From Chthonomonas calidirosea (lineage in GTDB: Bacteria; Armatimonadota; Fimbriimonadia; Fimbriimonadales; Fimbriimonadaceae): 64,000 nucleotides of DNA. Of this stretch, positions 25,749-34,568 are shown in pieces (position 1 is the stretch's first letter; each line of letters starts with the position of its first letter). The stretch lies in NCBI GenBank assembly GCA_945882415.1, contig CAMCWC010000003.1, positions 143,830-207,829 of the forward strand, read 5' to 3'. The notes under the pieces were generated by a model that was not told where the DNA came from, made no database searches, and saw only the letters and a list, made by a program, of their open reading frames with translations. Position numbers and translations under genes: made by a program.

Positions 25749-27179
25749 TCATTTTCGTTTTTTGGGTTTGTGCTTTGCCGGGGTACCGGTTTTGCCAGAT
25801 CCAGGGGTGATTGTGGGGGAGTTACTCGATCCAGGCGTGGGGTTTGCCCCCTGCTGTGCTTGAGCTTCCAGCATCATGTCTTGAATTCGTTTTTGCCATT
25901 TCGAGCCGAATCCGGTTGGGTACGTTCCGCCCGCCGCCGTGTTCACACGCTGCAACGGAGGCAGCGGCAAATTGTAGGCTCGGAGCGATTGGAGCGTGCT
26001 CAAAATGAGCAAGAAAATCCAGTAAAGGACGAAGGCACCCGGCACCGGGAACCAGCCAAAGAACATCGTGACCGTGAAGAAGATCGCGATACCAATGCCC
26101 ATGACGCGCTGCTGCTTGGCGGTGCTCGGATCGTTCACCGGCTGCAACAGGGTCGAGATCACCATCATAACGCCGTAAATGATGATCAGCAGCGGATCGA
26201 GTTGCCCCATGTTCGGTGCGACGAATCCGGGCGGGAATGCTTTTGCGGTGTTTGGGTTCACCCAAAGGAACGTGCCGTTCTGAAACTCGAACTGGAACAG
26301 CAACATGCACTGGTAAACGGTGAGGAATAACGGCAGCTGAACGAGCGCCGGGAAACATCCGGCCATCGGGTTGACCCCGTACTCGCTGTAGAGCTCCATG
26401 GTCTTTCGCTGCTGCTCCTGTGGATCCTTGAACTTCTCCTTGATCTCAGCAACGAGCGGGGCCAACTGCATCATCTGGCGGCCAAACATCAACTGCTTTT
26501 GTGCGAGTGGCCAGACAATGGATCGCACAATCAGAGCAAGCAGGAATGCCGCGATCGCGTAGCTGTTCGGGTTCGATTTACCGCCGACAAGGTTCACGAG
26601 GAACTCGATAAACGCATATCCGCCGGGGATGGCGCCCCAAATTAGGTCCGTTTTACCGCGGGCAGAAATAACTTCAACCGTTCGCTTGTAAAGGTCTCGG
26701 CCGGTCCACTCTTTCCATCCGAAACGAGTGTCTGCCGTGACGTCGGCCACGGGAATGGCGGTGTTCCATTTCGGATCATCCAGCAACCGGGTTTCGTACG
26801 GAAGAAGCAGGTGGTAGGCGTTTCGGACTCGACCGGTATCGTTTCGGGCGAGGCCTGCCTTAAGCTGCGTGTCCGCAACCAGAACCGTAGCCGTGAGCTT
26901 TTCCGCGTCTGCCTCGGCTGGCGTCATCGTCTTCTTGGCGACTTGCTCGTCCAGCATGCGCTGATAAACGCCCTGCAAACGTTGTGCTGTGACGTCGTAC
27001 TGCTTCGCGTTAGATTCAACGAGGGCATCTTTGACTTCGCTGGCCGTGGTCAGCTTTTTGCCAAAGAACTCGGTCTCGTTCGTTTTGTTCTGTGGGAAGA
27101 GGAGCTGGAAGCCAAAGAACACCAGCGTCACAATGAGGAGCGTCTGGATAAAGTTGTTACGCGGTGTAGGTTGAGACAT
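25749..27179 (-). CDS. yidC: Membrane protein insertase YidC/Oxa1
   Basis: YidC inserts membrane proteins with or without SecYEG. The 476-residue protein has an N-terminal helix (about 9-27), a soluble region of ~150 residues shorter than the Gram-negative periplasmic domain and without clear similarity to it, then the conserved 60KD_IMP core with IVRSIVWPLAQKQLMFG (positively charged groove arginine included), GVNPMAGCFPALVQLPLFLTVY, and two later helices. The C-terminus is a Pro/Lys-rich basic tail typical of species where YidC contacts ribosomes. Confidence 0.95.
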   Translation of the reverse strand: MSQPTPRNNFIQTLLIVTLVFFGFQLLFPQNKTNETEFFGKKLTTASEVKDALVESNAKQYDVTAQRLQGVYQRMLDEQVAKKTMTPAEADAEKLTATVLVADTQLKAGLARNDTGRVRNAYHLLLPYETRLLDDPKWNTAIPVADVTADTRFGWKEWTGRDLYKRTVEVISARGKTDLIWGAIPGGYAFIEFLVNLVGGKSNPNSYAIAAFLLALIVRSIVWPLAQKQLMFGRQMMQLAPLVAEIKEKFKDPQEQQRKTMELYSEYGVNPMAGCFPALVQLPLFLTVYQCMLLFQFEFQNGTFLWVNPNTAKAFPPGFVAPNMGQLDPLLIIIYGVMMVISTLLQPVNDPSTAKQQRVMGIGIAIFFTVTMFFGWFPVPGAFVLYWIFLLILSTLQSLRAYNLPLPPLQRVNTAAGGTYPTGFGSKWQKRIQDMMLEAQAQQGANPTPGSSNSPTITPGSGKTGTPAKHKPKKRK

Positions 27180-27230
27180 CTCGAAATCGGCGGTTATTAT
27201 TGTGATTCAAACGCGGCGGTGCTTGGGCGT

Positions 27231-27446
27231 TTATGGGACCGGATCGTGACCGCCCGGTCGAAAAGGATGACAGCGTGCAATTCGCTTAAGCCCCATCCAA
27301 CTCCCTCGGACCAACCCGTACTTCTCAATCGCTTGGCGCGCGTAGCTTGAGCAACTTGGCGTGTACCGACAACTCGGCGGCAACCAAGCAAAGCCCTTTT
27401 TGTAGCAATCGATCAAGAAGATTCCGATTTTTCGACCGGCGTCCAT
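27231..27446 (-). CDS. yidD: Membrane protein insertion efficiency factor YidD
   Basis: A 71-residue protein with all YidD features: [35 protein letters not shown], and [18 protein letters not shown] at the end. The start ATG at 27446 lies inside the 3' end of rnpA, a usual overlap. It probably works at the inner membrane with YidC, encoded 52 bp downstream. Confidence 0.93.
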   Translation of the reverse strand: MDAGRKIGIFLIDCYKKGFAWLPPSCRYTPSCSSYARQAIEKYGLVRGSWMGLKRIARCHPFRPGGHDPVP

Positions 27447-27754
27447 GGGGAGGTTTCGAACAATTGGCGGATATCGGCTTGGATTTCCGCAAACGAGGCA
27501 TTCGAGGCTCGCTCTGATACCAATACGATAAAGTCCCACTCGGGATTCGACTGTGCGACGAATGGCCGCACGATCTCGCGAATTTGGCGCTTTACGTGGT
27601 TGCGTTGCGGCTTCCCGCCAAGCTTCTTCGAGGTCGCAATCCCCACAAGTCCCGTGCCCGGAAGCACGTGAAAACGGACGAAAGCACCCGAATGCCTTCG
27701 TCCGTCTCGATAAACGGTCTCAAAACGCGCTTTCGCAGGTCCCTTTACGCGGAT
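27413..27754 (-). CDS. rnpA: RNase P protein component, start codon non-canonical or undetermined
   Basis: RnpA helps the RNase P RNA process tRNA precursors. The conserved core is complete in one frame: [20 protein letters not shown], then [23 protein letters not shown] with the RNR-like helix. No ATG, GTG or TTG occurs in this frame between the in-frame stop at 27857-27859 and a GTG at 27665-27667 that lies after essential N-terminal elements. The best-placed initiator is an ATC at 27752-27754 with AAGGG about 12 bases upstream, overlapping the rpmH stop; the coordinate given uses it. The alternative is a long Thermus-like extension within rpmH, or frameshifting from rpmH. The gene identity is certain, its start is not. 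Confidence 0.8.
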   Translation of the reverse strand: MRVKGPAKARFETVYRDGRRHSGAFVRFHVLPGTGLVGIATSKKLGGKPQRNHVKRQIREIVRPFVAQSNPEWDFIVLVSERASNASFAEIQADIRQLFETSPWTPVEKSESS

Positions 27755-27879
27755 ATGCGGTGGCGACCCTTGACTCGACGGCGCTTCAGAACGTTCTGGC
27801 CGTCTGTCGTGCGCATGCGGACACGAAAACCGTGAGTGGTTTGTCGCTTCCGATTGTTAGGTTGAAATGTACGCTTCAT
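27745..27879 (-). CDS. rpmH: 50S ribosomal protein L34
   Basis: A 44-residue basic protein, [19 protein letters not shown]... ending GRHRISA, unmistakably L34, including the [18 protein letters not shown] region. It is the first gene of the rpmH-rnpA-yidD-yidC-khpB unit and has a good promoter 47 bp upstream. Its last ~110 bp are also open in the rnpA frame. Confidence 0.97.
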   Translation of the reverse strand: MKRTFQPNNRKRQTTHGFRVRMRTTDGQNVLKRRRVKGRHRISA

Positions 27880-27925
27880 AGCAATCTACTCTCGCAGGCG
27901 CATCGCGCCCTCGAATGAACTGAGA

Positions 27926-27954
27926 ATGATACCAGATCGGAATGGCAGATTCAA
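27926..27954 (-). promoter_or_regulatory. Sigma-70-like promoter of rpmH
   Basis: On the minus strand TTGAAT and TATCAT are separated by exactly 17 bp (matches 4/6 and 5/6). The -10 ends 46 bp upstream of the rpmH start. Confidence 0.65.
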
Positions 27955-28003
27955 CGGCGTTCCGTTTAGAGCCTAGCCGAGACTTATCGGCTCCCTCGCG
28001 GAT

Positions 28004-28363
28004 CTAGCCCAGTTTCATCATCGAAGCAAACTTCAGCGCCGACTGTAAAGTCCGAATTGCCGTTGAATCCAACCCAAACATCTTTGAAGTTTCATCCGAA
28101 CCTAGCAATGCCAGCAAGTTAATGTGCTGACGAAGGGCCCACAACTCTTTCGCCAATCGGACTTGCTCCGACTTTTCCAGCGCATCCCAGCCGCGTTCGA
28201 GACGACGGGCGCTGGCTTGCAGCCGAATTCGTACCGACTTGGCCTCGGCGTTCGCTTGTCGGCTCCAGTTCTTCCAAGACCGTTGAATTTGCGATAAGTC
28301 AGGCTGGGCAAAGGCCGAGCTTGCCAACATCATCGCGATCAATCCGGTAACAACTGTTTTCAT
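28004..28363 (-). CDS. Small exported helical protein of unknown function
   Basis: A 119-residue product with a signal peptide (TVVTGLIAMMLASSAFA, cut before QPD) and a mature part of about 100 residues, strongly helical and rich in Arg, Lys, Ala and Leu, e.g. RIRLQASARRLERGWDALEK. No family recognised. It begins 2 bp after the leuC stop, so it is probably co-transcribed with leuC although no metabolic link is visible. Confidence 0.65.
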   Translation of the reverse strand: MKTVVTGLIAMMLASSAFAQPDLSQIQRSWKNWSRQANAEAKSVRIRLQASARRLERGWDALEKSEQVRLAKELWALRQHINLLALLGSDETSKMFGLDSTAIRTLQSALKFASMMKLG

Positions 28364-28365
28364 CT

Positions 28366-29754
28366 CTAGCCCAAATACTCACGAGGATCGGCCAGCTTGC
28401 CTTTGATCGCGGTCGCGGCAGCGGTGATGGGCGAAACCAAGTGCGTCCGCGAGCCGGGACCCTGGCGGCCTTCGTATGGTCGATTGCTCGTCGAAGCGCT
28501 TCGCTCTCCTGGTCGGAGAATGTCGCCGTTCATGCCGAGGCACATGGAGCAGCCGGCGAAGTGCCACTCAAAACCTGCGTTGGTGAACACGTGTTGGAGC
28601 CCTTCTTGTTCGGCCAGTTTCTTCACCGCTTCACTTCCTGGAACCACCATTGCGCGCACTCCCGACGCCACCTTTCGGCCACGCACCAATGCGGCAGCCT
28701 CCCGAAGGTCCTCTATTCGCGAGTTTGTGCAAGAGCCGATGAACACCGTATTAATATCCAACTCCGCCATTGCGACTCCCGGCTTTAGACCCATATAGCG
28801 CTGCGCGCGTTCCTCGGCTGCGTCCTTCGGATCGGGTACGGCCTCGTTGATGTCCACCGTCATGGCTGGGGTTGTGCCCCAACTCACTTGTGGTGAAAGC
28901 GCGGTCGCATCAAGCGCCTCGGTTCGATCAAAAGTCGCGCCCAGATCTGATTGGAGCCCAGCGACTTGAGCGACAAGCGCTTCAAACGCCGCACCTTTCG
29001 GCGCAAACGGACGGTCCTCCGCTGAGATGAATTCTAGCGTCGTCGCATCCGGTGCAATCATCCCGGCACGGGCACCCATTTCGATGCTCATGTTGCAAAT
29101 CGTCATGCGCCCGCTCATTGAGAGCGCCTCGATTGTGTCGCCGCGATACTCGACAACGTAGCCCGTTCCGCCGCTTGCTCCGAGCTTTCGGATGATAGCG
29201 AGAATGATGTCCTTGGCCGTCACCCCAGTCGGAAGCGCACCCGATACATGAATTCCGAGGCTCTTCGGTTTCGTCGGCGCTCGCAGAGTCTGCGTCGCCA
29301 AGACATGTTCAACTTCGCTGGTGCCAATACCAAACGCTAAAGCACCGAACGCTCCGTGCGTGCTCGTGTGGCTGTCTCCGCAAACGATAGTCAGGCCCGG
29401 CAGCGTGATGCCGAGCTGGGGCCCGATGACGTGAACGATGCCCTGTCGGTCTTCTTTATAGCCAAAGAGCGGAATCCCGAACTCTTTGGTGTTTCGCGCG
29501 AGGGCGGCAAGCTGCTTTCCGCTCACCGTCGATTCGTCAATGGGTCGGCCGTCGGTTGGCACGTTATGGTCAACCGTGGCAAAAGTTAAATCGGTCCGGC
29601 GCACCATCCGGCCGTGCTCCCGAAGACCATCAAACGCCTGCGGCGAGGTGACTTCGTGCACCAAATGGCGGTCAATGTAGAGCAGAACGCCTCCGTCGGG
29701 CAGCTCCGATACCACGTGCTGATCCCAAACTTTGTCGAAAAGCGTCTTCGCCAT
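28366..29754 (-). CDS. leuC: 3-isopropylmalate dehydratase large subunit
   Basis: LeuC with LeuD isomerises isopropylmalate in leucine synthesis through a 4Fe-4S cluster. From the ATG at 29754 the protein is 462 residues, the usual length, beginning [15 protein letters not shown]; an upstream in-frame extension has no relation to the family. The cluster ligands are visible as FIGSCTNSR and [10 protein letters not shown], and the substrate region as [27 protein letters not shown]. No leuD lies beside it here, unlike in most operons. It is divergent from the C45-like hydrolase gene (42 bp). Confidence 0.95.
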   Translation of the reverse strand: MAKTLFDKVWDQHVVSELPDGGVLLYIDRHLVHEVTSPQAFDGLREHGRMVRRTDLTFATVDHNVPTDGRPIDESTVSGKQLAALARNTKEFGIPLFGYKEDRQGIVHVIGPQLGITLPGLTIVCGDSHTSTHGAFGALAFGIGTSEVEHVLATQTLRAPTKPKSLGIHVSGALPTGVTAKDIILAIIRKLGASGGTGYVVEYRGDTIEALSMSGRMTICNMSIEMGARAGMIAPDATTLEFISAEDRPFAPKGAAFEALVAQVAGLQSDLGATFDRTEALDATALSPQVSWGTTPAMTVDINEAVPDPKDAAEERAQRYMGLKPGVAMAELDINTVFIGSCTNSRIEDLREAAALVRGRKVASGVRAMVVPGSEAVKKLAEQEGLQHVFTNAGFEWHFAGCSMCLGMNGDILRPGERSASTSNRPYEGRQGPGSRTHLVSPITAAATAIKGKLADPREYLG

Positions 29755-29796
29755 GCCCAGATTGTAATCAAGATCGTCGCTATACTTCTCAAGGTT

Positions 29797-31098
29797 ATGC
29801 CTTCGTTTCTGGCCCTTCTTATCACTCCCGCGCTCGTTTTCTCCGGAGTGCAGGCTCCAGATGCTGAACGACTGAAAGGATCCAGCCGGAAGGATGAGGC
29901 TGGTTGGGTTCAAATCACCCTCAAAGGCGAACCTCGAAACATCGGATACCAGCTCGGCTACCTCGGCTCCGCGGAAATTCTGGATGCCCATACGGTCGTC
30001 CGCTCATCCGTTAAAGGCAGCACCGGAAAGGATTGGAATTGGTTCCGCGCCGAAGCCCAACGCATGTTCTGGGACAAGCTTGACAAGGAGTATCAGGACG
30101 AAATCGACGGTCAGGTCGAGGGCCTGAAGGCCAAGAATGTGAACCTCGACCGCTGGGACGTGCTTGCCTACAACTCGCACATCGAACTTGAAGGCTACTA
30201 CTGGCCCTGGCTCAACGACAAAGCGAGCACCAAAGAATCTTGCTCGGCGTTCGTCGCGACCGGAAAAGCGACCAAAGACGGCAAACCGGTCATCGGCCAC
30301 AACATGTGGTGGGACTATCTCGTCGGCCAGCGGTTCAACTTCGCCCTGGATATCCAGCCGACGAAGGGCCATCGCGTCGTAATGGACGCATTGCCCGGGT
30401 TCATTCACTCCGGGACCGATTTCGCCATCACTTCTGCGGGCCTCATGATCTGCGAAACTACGATTCCTGGATTCTTCGGCTTCGATCCAGAAGGCATCCC
30501 AGAGTTCGTGCGAATGCGAAAAGCCACCCAATACGCTGAGGACCTCGACGAGTGGGTGGAGATCATGAAGAAAGGCAACAATGGCGGCTACGCCAACACC
30601 TGGCTCATTGCCGACCTGAACTCAAACGAAATCGGCAAGCTGGAACTCGGCCTCAAGAATGTCGTGTTGAGCCGCTCAAAAGACGGCTACTTCGTCGGCG
30701 CGAACTTCTGCGAAGACCCTAAACTCACCGCCGAAGAGACCCGCGGCTGGAATCCCGATCCAAAGCGAAACGGCTCGCTCCGCCGCAAAGCGCGCTGGGA
30801 GTCGCTGCTAACCAAGAACACCGGACTCGTGGATGACCTCCTCGGCCGCGCGTTCTTGTCGGACACCTACGACGAAGTCCTGGACCGCAAGGGAGCCTCC
30901 GGCAGCACCCTTTGCGGCCGTGGAGCCTTCGGTGGCGCCGTCAACGCCAAGGTCGCCAACGCCGAACTCGGCCGAAAACTCTCCTACTGGGGCCGCATGG
31001 GCTGCACCGACGGCACCCCGATCACCTTCAATTCCACCCGCCCAGCGGGACTGAAAGATATGCCGTCAATGCCTTGGTTGTTGATCGAGAACAAGTGA
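29797..31098 (+). CDS. Exported Ntn-hydrolase, C45/phospholipase-B-like
   Basis: The start ATG at 29797 gives a signal peptide ([19 protein letters not shown]). The core [28 protein letters not shown], with Cys149 as probable N-terminal nucleophile after autocleavage, and the later [15 protein letters not shown] match the peptidase C45/phospholipase-B-like group of Ntn hydrolases. Other blocks are the HNMWW motif and a C-terminal cysteine pair (GRGAFGG ... RMGCTDG). Members deacylate amides or phospholipids; the substrate is unknown. Likely periplasmic, monocistronic. Confidence 0.8.
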   Translation: MPSFLALLITPALVFSGVQAPDAERLKGSSRKDEAGWVQITLKGEPRNIGYQLGYLGSAEILDAHTVVRSSVKGSTGKDWNWFRAEAQRMFWDKLDKEYQDEIDGQVEGLKAKNVNLDRWDVLAYNSHIELEGYYWPWLNDKASTKESCSAFVATGKATKDGKPVIGHNMWWDYLVGQRFNFALDIQPTKGHRVVMDALPGFIHSGTDFAITSAGLMICETTIPGFFGFDPEGIPEFVRMRKATQYAEDLDEWVEIMKKGNNGGYANTWLIADLNSNEIGKLELGLKNVVLSRSKDGYFVGANFCEDPKLTAEETRGWNPDPKRNGSLRRKARWESLLTKNTGLVDDLLGRAFLSDTYDEVLDRKGASGSTLCGRGAFGGAVNAKVANAELGRKLSYWGRMGCTDGTPITFNSTRPAGLKDMPSMPWLLIENK

Positions 31099-31232
31099 AA
31101 GCTAACGGGCGTCACGGCTCACATGAGGCACGCCAGATGAATGAAGTTCGTTCCGATTGGACCCTCTCGAGCCCAACGGCATAAAGTCTCTGGCCGAGTG
31201 CCGGAGACGTTGTGGACTATCGCGGCAACCTA

Positions 31233-31625
31233 TCACCGATACTGCCGGGGCAACTGAATCACCTGCGGGTGGAAGTAGTCGACCTCGACAATGTATGACG
31301 GGAGTCGAAATCGAGCTTGGCGGTCGTTCCAGCGGCACTCCCGATTGAGGATCGATAGCCGATTTTCGGCGCCTAAAGACGTCCTCAAATTATTCGGTTC
31401 CGCCGAATTCCAATTCGTGAAATTCCAGAGCTCACCGGTAATCCATCTCCATCCTTCACTCGATGCTTTTCGAGAAGAAGGGCAATAGCCTCCGAGCCAA
31501 GGCCCCTCGATGGGAGTCTCCATTGAGAAGTAATTGGGAGAGTCGATCAGTTCCGAAATGAACTGCTGCTCTGCCGAACTCGTAATCGTCGCCAAGTGTC
31601 CGCCCTCCGATTCGGCGATGATCTA
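31233..31625 (-). pseudogene. C-type lectin domain, downstream part of a TAG-interrupted gene
   Basis: Directly after the TAG at 31623-31625 the same frame continues open to 31233. It reads IIAESEGGHLATIT, then GPWLGGY, GWRWITGELWNFTNW, SAEPNN and RWNDRQ, i.e. a complete C-type lectin-like fold from the GGHLATI helix to the WND region. The N-terminal helix of the fold is completed by the last codons of the upstream gene (WYKAITVKNGIAWQEA). So this is the 3' part of the 31623-32450 gene, separated by one nonsense codon. No start codon with a ribosome-binding site is seen after the TAG; expression alone is unlikely. Confidence 0.75.
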
Positions 31626-32450
31626 CGCCTCTTGCCAAGCGATCCCGTTCTTCACCGTAATCGCCTTGTACCAATGCCCATTTCCAGCCCACTGAACGAA
31701 CCCTTTGTCGGAGAGCGTGGGATCGTATCCGGTTTTCATCTGCGCTCCAACGGTGCTTTCGTAAATCACCGTAACCGGCAAAGTGCGTTTCGTTCGGGAA
31801 GCTGTGATGTCTAGAACAAAGTTCGTTTGGTACGGGAGTTTGATTCCAGCTTGCTTAACTGGCTCGCCGATCGCCACGGGTAACTGGAGTTTCAGTTGGT
31901 TGCCAAGGCGATCAATGTTGCTCGTGTTGATCAGGCTGCCATCGGTGAGATCATACGATGCCTGAAACCCGGGAAAGAGCGAACGGCGCGAACTCCCGCC
32001 AAAGTAGTCCGTGTCTTCGGCGTCAACCGCGACTAGGCTCAATTTCTCGGCGTCGGTGCTGCCACTGAGCTCAAAGGCCGGTGCTTCGGTTTCAATCCCC
32101 ATCAGCTTCGCCGGGGTGGTTACGTTAACGAACTTTGGAAAGTCCTCGTCGTTCGCCGTAACCTTGAACGAAACGTTAGGCTCCGACATCGACACCCAAG
32201 TTCCGTCGGGAAGGAATTTCTTGAGCTCCTCCACGGTGGCCGCCGTAAATTGGTGTTCGCCCGGCGGCAATGCTTCCAGTTTGCCGGGTCTTTTCAGGGT
32301 CGCGGCGTTGCGAATCGTCACGGTATACGGCCGCACCTTCGCCAAGAACAGGTTGGCGTCGACATCTTGAACGGCCCGGCGATTGATGGAAATATTCACC
32401 CACGCCGGAGCGATATCGACATGGCTAGTCGCCAGCGAAAGCAACGTCAT
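31623..32450 (-). CDS. Upstream part of the lectin-domain protein, ending at an in-frame TAG
   Basis: A 275-residue product with no family recognised in its first ~230 residues; that part looks beta-rich, with DUF-like strands such as YTVTIRNAATL and FVLDITASRTKRTLPVTVIY, and has no clear signal peptide. The last ~25 residues (GNGHWYKAITVKNGIAWQEA) are the beginning of a C-type lectin domain cut by TAG. The ATG overlaps the zinc-ribbon gene's stop (ATGA), so it is translationally coupled to a membrane protein. Either a recent nonsense mutation or a readthrough site (see findings). Confidence 0.7.
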   Translation of the reverse strand: MTLLSLATSHVDIAPAWVNISINRRAVQDVDANLFLAKVRPYTVTIRNAATLKRPGKLEALPPGEHQFTAATVEELKKFLPDGTWVSMSEPNVSFKVTANDEDFPKFVNVTTPAKLMGIETEAPAFELSGSTDAEKLSLVAVDAEDTDYFGGSSRRSLFPGFQASYDLTDGSLINTSNIDRLGNQLKLQLPVAIGEPVKQAGIKLPYQTNFVLDITASRTKRTLPVTVIYESTVGAQMKTGYDPTLSDKGFVQWAGNGHWYKAITVKNGIAWQEA

Positions 32451-33280
32451 TTGATGGGAATGCCCTTTTCCAAGTAGGTGTCTGCCGAAGCCTTTTCTTC
32501 CGTTCGGTCGATCGGGGTCGGATTGGAGACGACCTCGGGGCTTGAACTGGCCTCGGCAGCATCACTTTCGGAACCGGTCTCTTGTGACGTTGGTTGGCTC
32601 GACGCTGCGGGAGTTTGCGATTCTTCCTGTGTCCCCGAGGCAGCTTTGGTGTCCTGCGGTTCGGTTTGTGGCGGCATTTGGATTTGGGTCGTAATGTTGA
32701 TCGGTTGCGCTGCCTGAGGCTGCCGACTCGGCGCCTCCATCTCTCCGACCCAACTGGAGCGCGTGTTCTGTTGTGGCGCCGATCCCCGCGGATTGAAGAT
32801 GTTGCCCAGCATGAAGCCGATTGCAACGATAACACCAAGGATTCCGGCTGCCAGCCATGGCACTAAGTTGGTCCCACCGCCGTTCGTTGTTGTTCGCTTT
32901 TCGGCCACGGCGGCTTCCGCTACTGGTTCCGCTTCGGGTTCCTGCGGCAGGGCAAAGGCTTGCGGCACGTTTCGAAGAATGACCGGGTGCTTACAGGTTG
33001 CGCAAGCTGGCTTTCCATCTTGTGCGATCAACGCATGGGGTTTCTTCAGATAGCTCCGGCAAATGAGGCACTGATTTGGAAACATCGGCAGCAGCGTTGC
33101 CGAACAGTGGCGGCACGTCGGGAGCCCCTGCTCACCAAACAGAGATACCGAAATGTCGTCAAGCGTCACGTCGCCGTGACAGTTCGCACAATAGAGTTCA
33201 GTGGTGAGTTTGGATTCGCCCGCCGGAGCCGCCGCTCCACTGTTATCGATGACAAGGTTTTTGAAAAAATGTGAACTCAT
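32447..33280 (-). CDS. Zinc-ribbon single-pass membrane protein
   Basis: The 277-residue product has an N-terminal zinc-ribbon region with repeated CxxC knuckles (CANC, CRHC, CLIC, CATC, within residues about 31-97), a Pro/Glu-rich linker, one membrane helix (LVPWLAAGILGVIVAIGFML, about 138-157), and a long Gln/Ser/Pro/Glu-rich tail without structure. No family name. Topology would put the zinc ribbons in the cytoplasm and the tail outside if the helix acts as a reverse anchor (inference). It is coupled by a 4-bp overlap to the lectin gene. Confidence 0.75.
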   Translation of the reverse strand: MSSHFFKNLVIDNSGAAAPAGESKLTTELYCANCHGDVTLDDISVSLFGEQGLPTCRHCSATLLPMFPNQCLICRSYLKKPHALIAQDGKPACATCKHPVILRNVPQAFALPQEPEAEPVAEAAVAEKRTTTNGGGTNLVPWLAAGILGVIVAIGFMLGNIFNPRGSAPQQNTRSSWVGEMEAPSRQPQAAQPINITTQIQMPPQTEPQDTKAASGTQEESQTPAASSQPTSQETGSESDAAEASSSPEVVSNPTPIDRTEEKASADTYLEKGIPIK

Positions 33281-33316
33281 TCGGTGCTCCGCTAAATGTC
33301 CTGATATCTAACTTGC

Positions 33317-33353
33317 GTCGGAGGCCCGCATTACGCTCAATAGGACCTCCGAC
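33317..33353 (-). terminator. Hairpin between prfB and the zinc-ribbon gene
   Basis: GTCGGAGG-TCC and GGG-CCTCCGAC form a stem of 8 to 11 bp with a 15-base loop in the space downstream of prfB. It lacks a clear T-run, so it may be a terminator of a different type or a processing site. Confidence 0.4.
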
Positions 33354-33428
33354 ACCGAGATTTTAGATGTATCGGAGTATACGAATGTTAAGAAATTCCC
33401 TGGGCCGTAAGTTTGCCGTAGGAAAAGA

Positions 33429-34545
33429 TCAATCTACGAAGTCGTCTTCTGACGGTCGCTTCTTCAGATAGGCCTCAATGAACCCGTCAATATCCCCGTC
33501 CAAAACGCCGGAGACGTTCGCGGTTTCATGGCCCGTGCGGTGGTCTTTCACCATGGTGTACGGCTGCATCACGTAGCTTCGAATCTGCCGACCCCAAGCC
33601 GCCGGACCGCCGTCGCTCTTGAGAGCCTGAACTTTGGCTTCAGCATCCAACCGTTCGACTTCCATAAGGCGCGCAAGCAGAACCGACATTGCCGAAGCGC
33701 GGTTTTTGTGCTGACTTCGCTCGTTTTGACAGTTCACGACGATCCCGGTGGGGAGGTGCGTGATTCGCACCGCCGATTCGGTCTTGTTAACGTGCTGACC
33801 ACCCGCGCCGCCTGCGCGGAGGGTTTCCACCTTCAGGTCGTCGGGGTTGATCGTCACTTCTGATTCTTCAATCTCCGGCAGAACCTCTAGTTTCGCAAAC
33901 GACGTGTGTCGTCGAGAGGCTGCGTCGAACGGCGAAATCCGAACCAGTCGGTGCACCCCGATCTCAGACCGCAAGAACCCAAACGCGTTCTCACCGGTGA
34001 TCTGCATCTGAATGCTACGGTAGCCCACGACATCGCCGGGGGTCTCGCTCATGATTTCGACTTTGAACCCATGCCGCTCGGCCCAGCGTTGGTACTGCCG
34101 CTGGAGAATCGAAGCCCAATCACAAGCTTCCGATCCGCCCGCGCCTGCCTGAACTTCCAAAAGCGCGTTTCGAGAGTCATATTCGCCGGTCAGTAGGGTT
34201 CGGAGTTCGTAGGCATCCAGCTTGGCCATGAACTCGATGGCCATGGTGTCGGCTTCCTTCTCCGTTTCTTCGTCTGGCTCCAGCTTCAAAAGGCCGTAAA
34301 GCTCGTCGATATCCCGCTCCATCTTGTCGAGTTGCAAGAATGGGTTCAGCACGTTTCGGATGCGTGAAAGGTGCTGGAGGGTTTTGTTTGCCGCCGAAGG
34401 GTCGTCCCAGAAGGTAAGTTCGGCCGACTGAGCTTCTAGCTCTTCAATGTTGCGCTGCATTCGAGGGACGTCAAAGATGCCCCCTAATCGCGTCCAGGCG
34501 GTTCCGCGCCTCGGACAAAGTCTGATGCTGTTCTAACGATAGCAC
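33429..34545 (-). CDS. prfB: Peptide chain release factor 2, with programmed +1 frameshift
   Basis: RF2 terminates translation at UGA and UAA. The main frame contains the GGQ loop ([21 protein letters not shown]) and an [13 protein letters not shown] segment, in which the tripeptide SPF takes the place of the usual anticodon-like one. The start is a GTG at 34543-34545 (another GTG two codons upstream is possible) opening a short first frame of 24 codons with the typical sequence [15 protein letters not shown]; it stops at TGA 34471-34473. A +1 shift at CTT joins it to the second frame at GAC, giving about 371 residues, the normal RF2 length. An AUG within the second frame at 34460 would give a product lacking the N-terminal helix. 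Confidence 0.93.
34471..34485 (-). promoter_or_regulatory. RF2 programmed +1 frameshift site
   Basis: Minus-strand sequence AGG GGG CAT CTT TGA C contains the internal Shine-Dalgarno-like AGGGGG, three bases of spacing, the CTT slippery codon and the TGA followed by C. It differs from the well-known E. coli site only in CAT for TAT. Low RF2 favours shifting, so RF2 controls its own synthesis. Confidence 0.95.
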
Positions 34546-34568
34546 CCGCACAGTTTACCGGCGAACCG

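Noticed and set aside
27665..27667. GTG as the rnpA start
   Set aside because: It would delete the conserved [18 protein letters not shown] part of the protein.
31099..31232. Gap between the C45-like gene and the lectin region
   Set aside because: No gene, repeat or clear hairpin seen.
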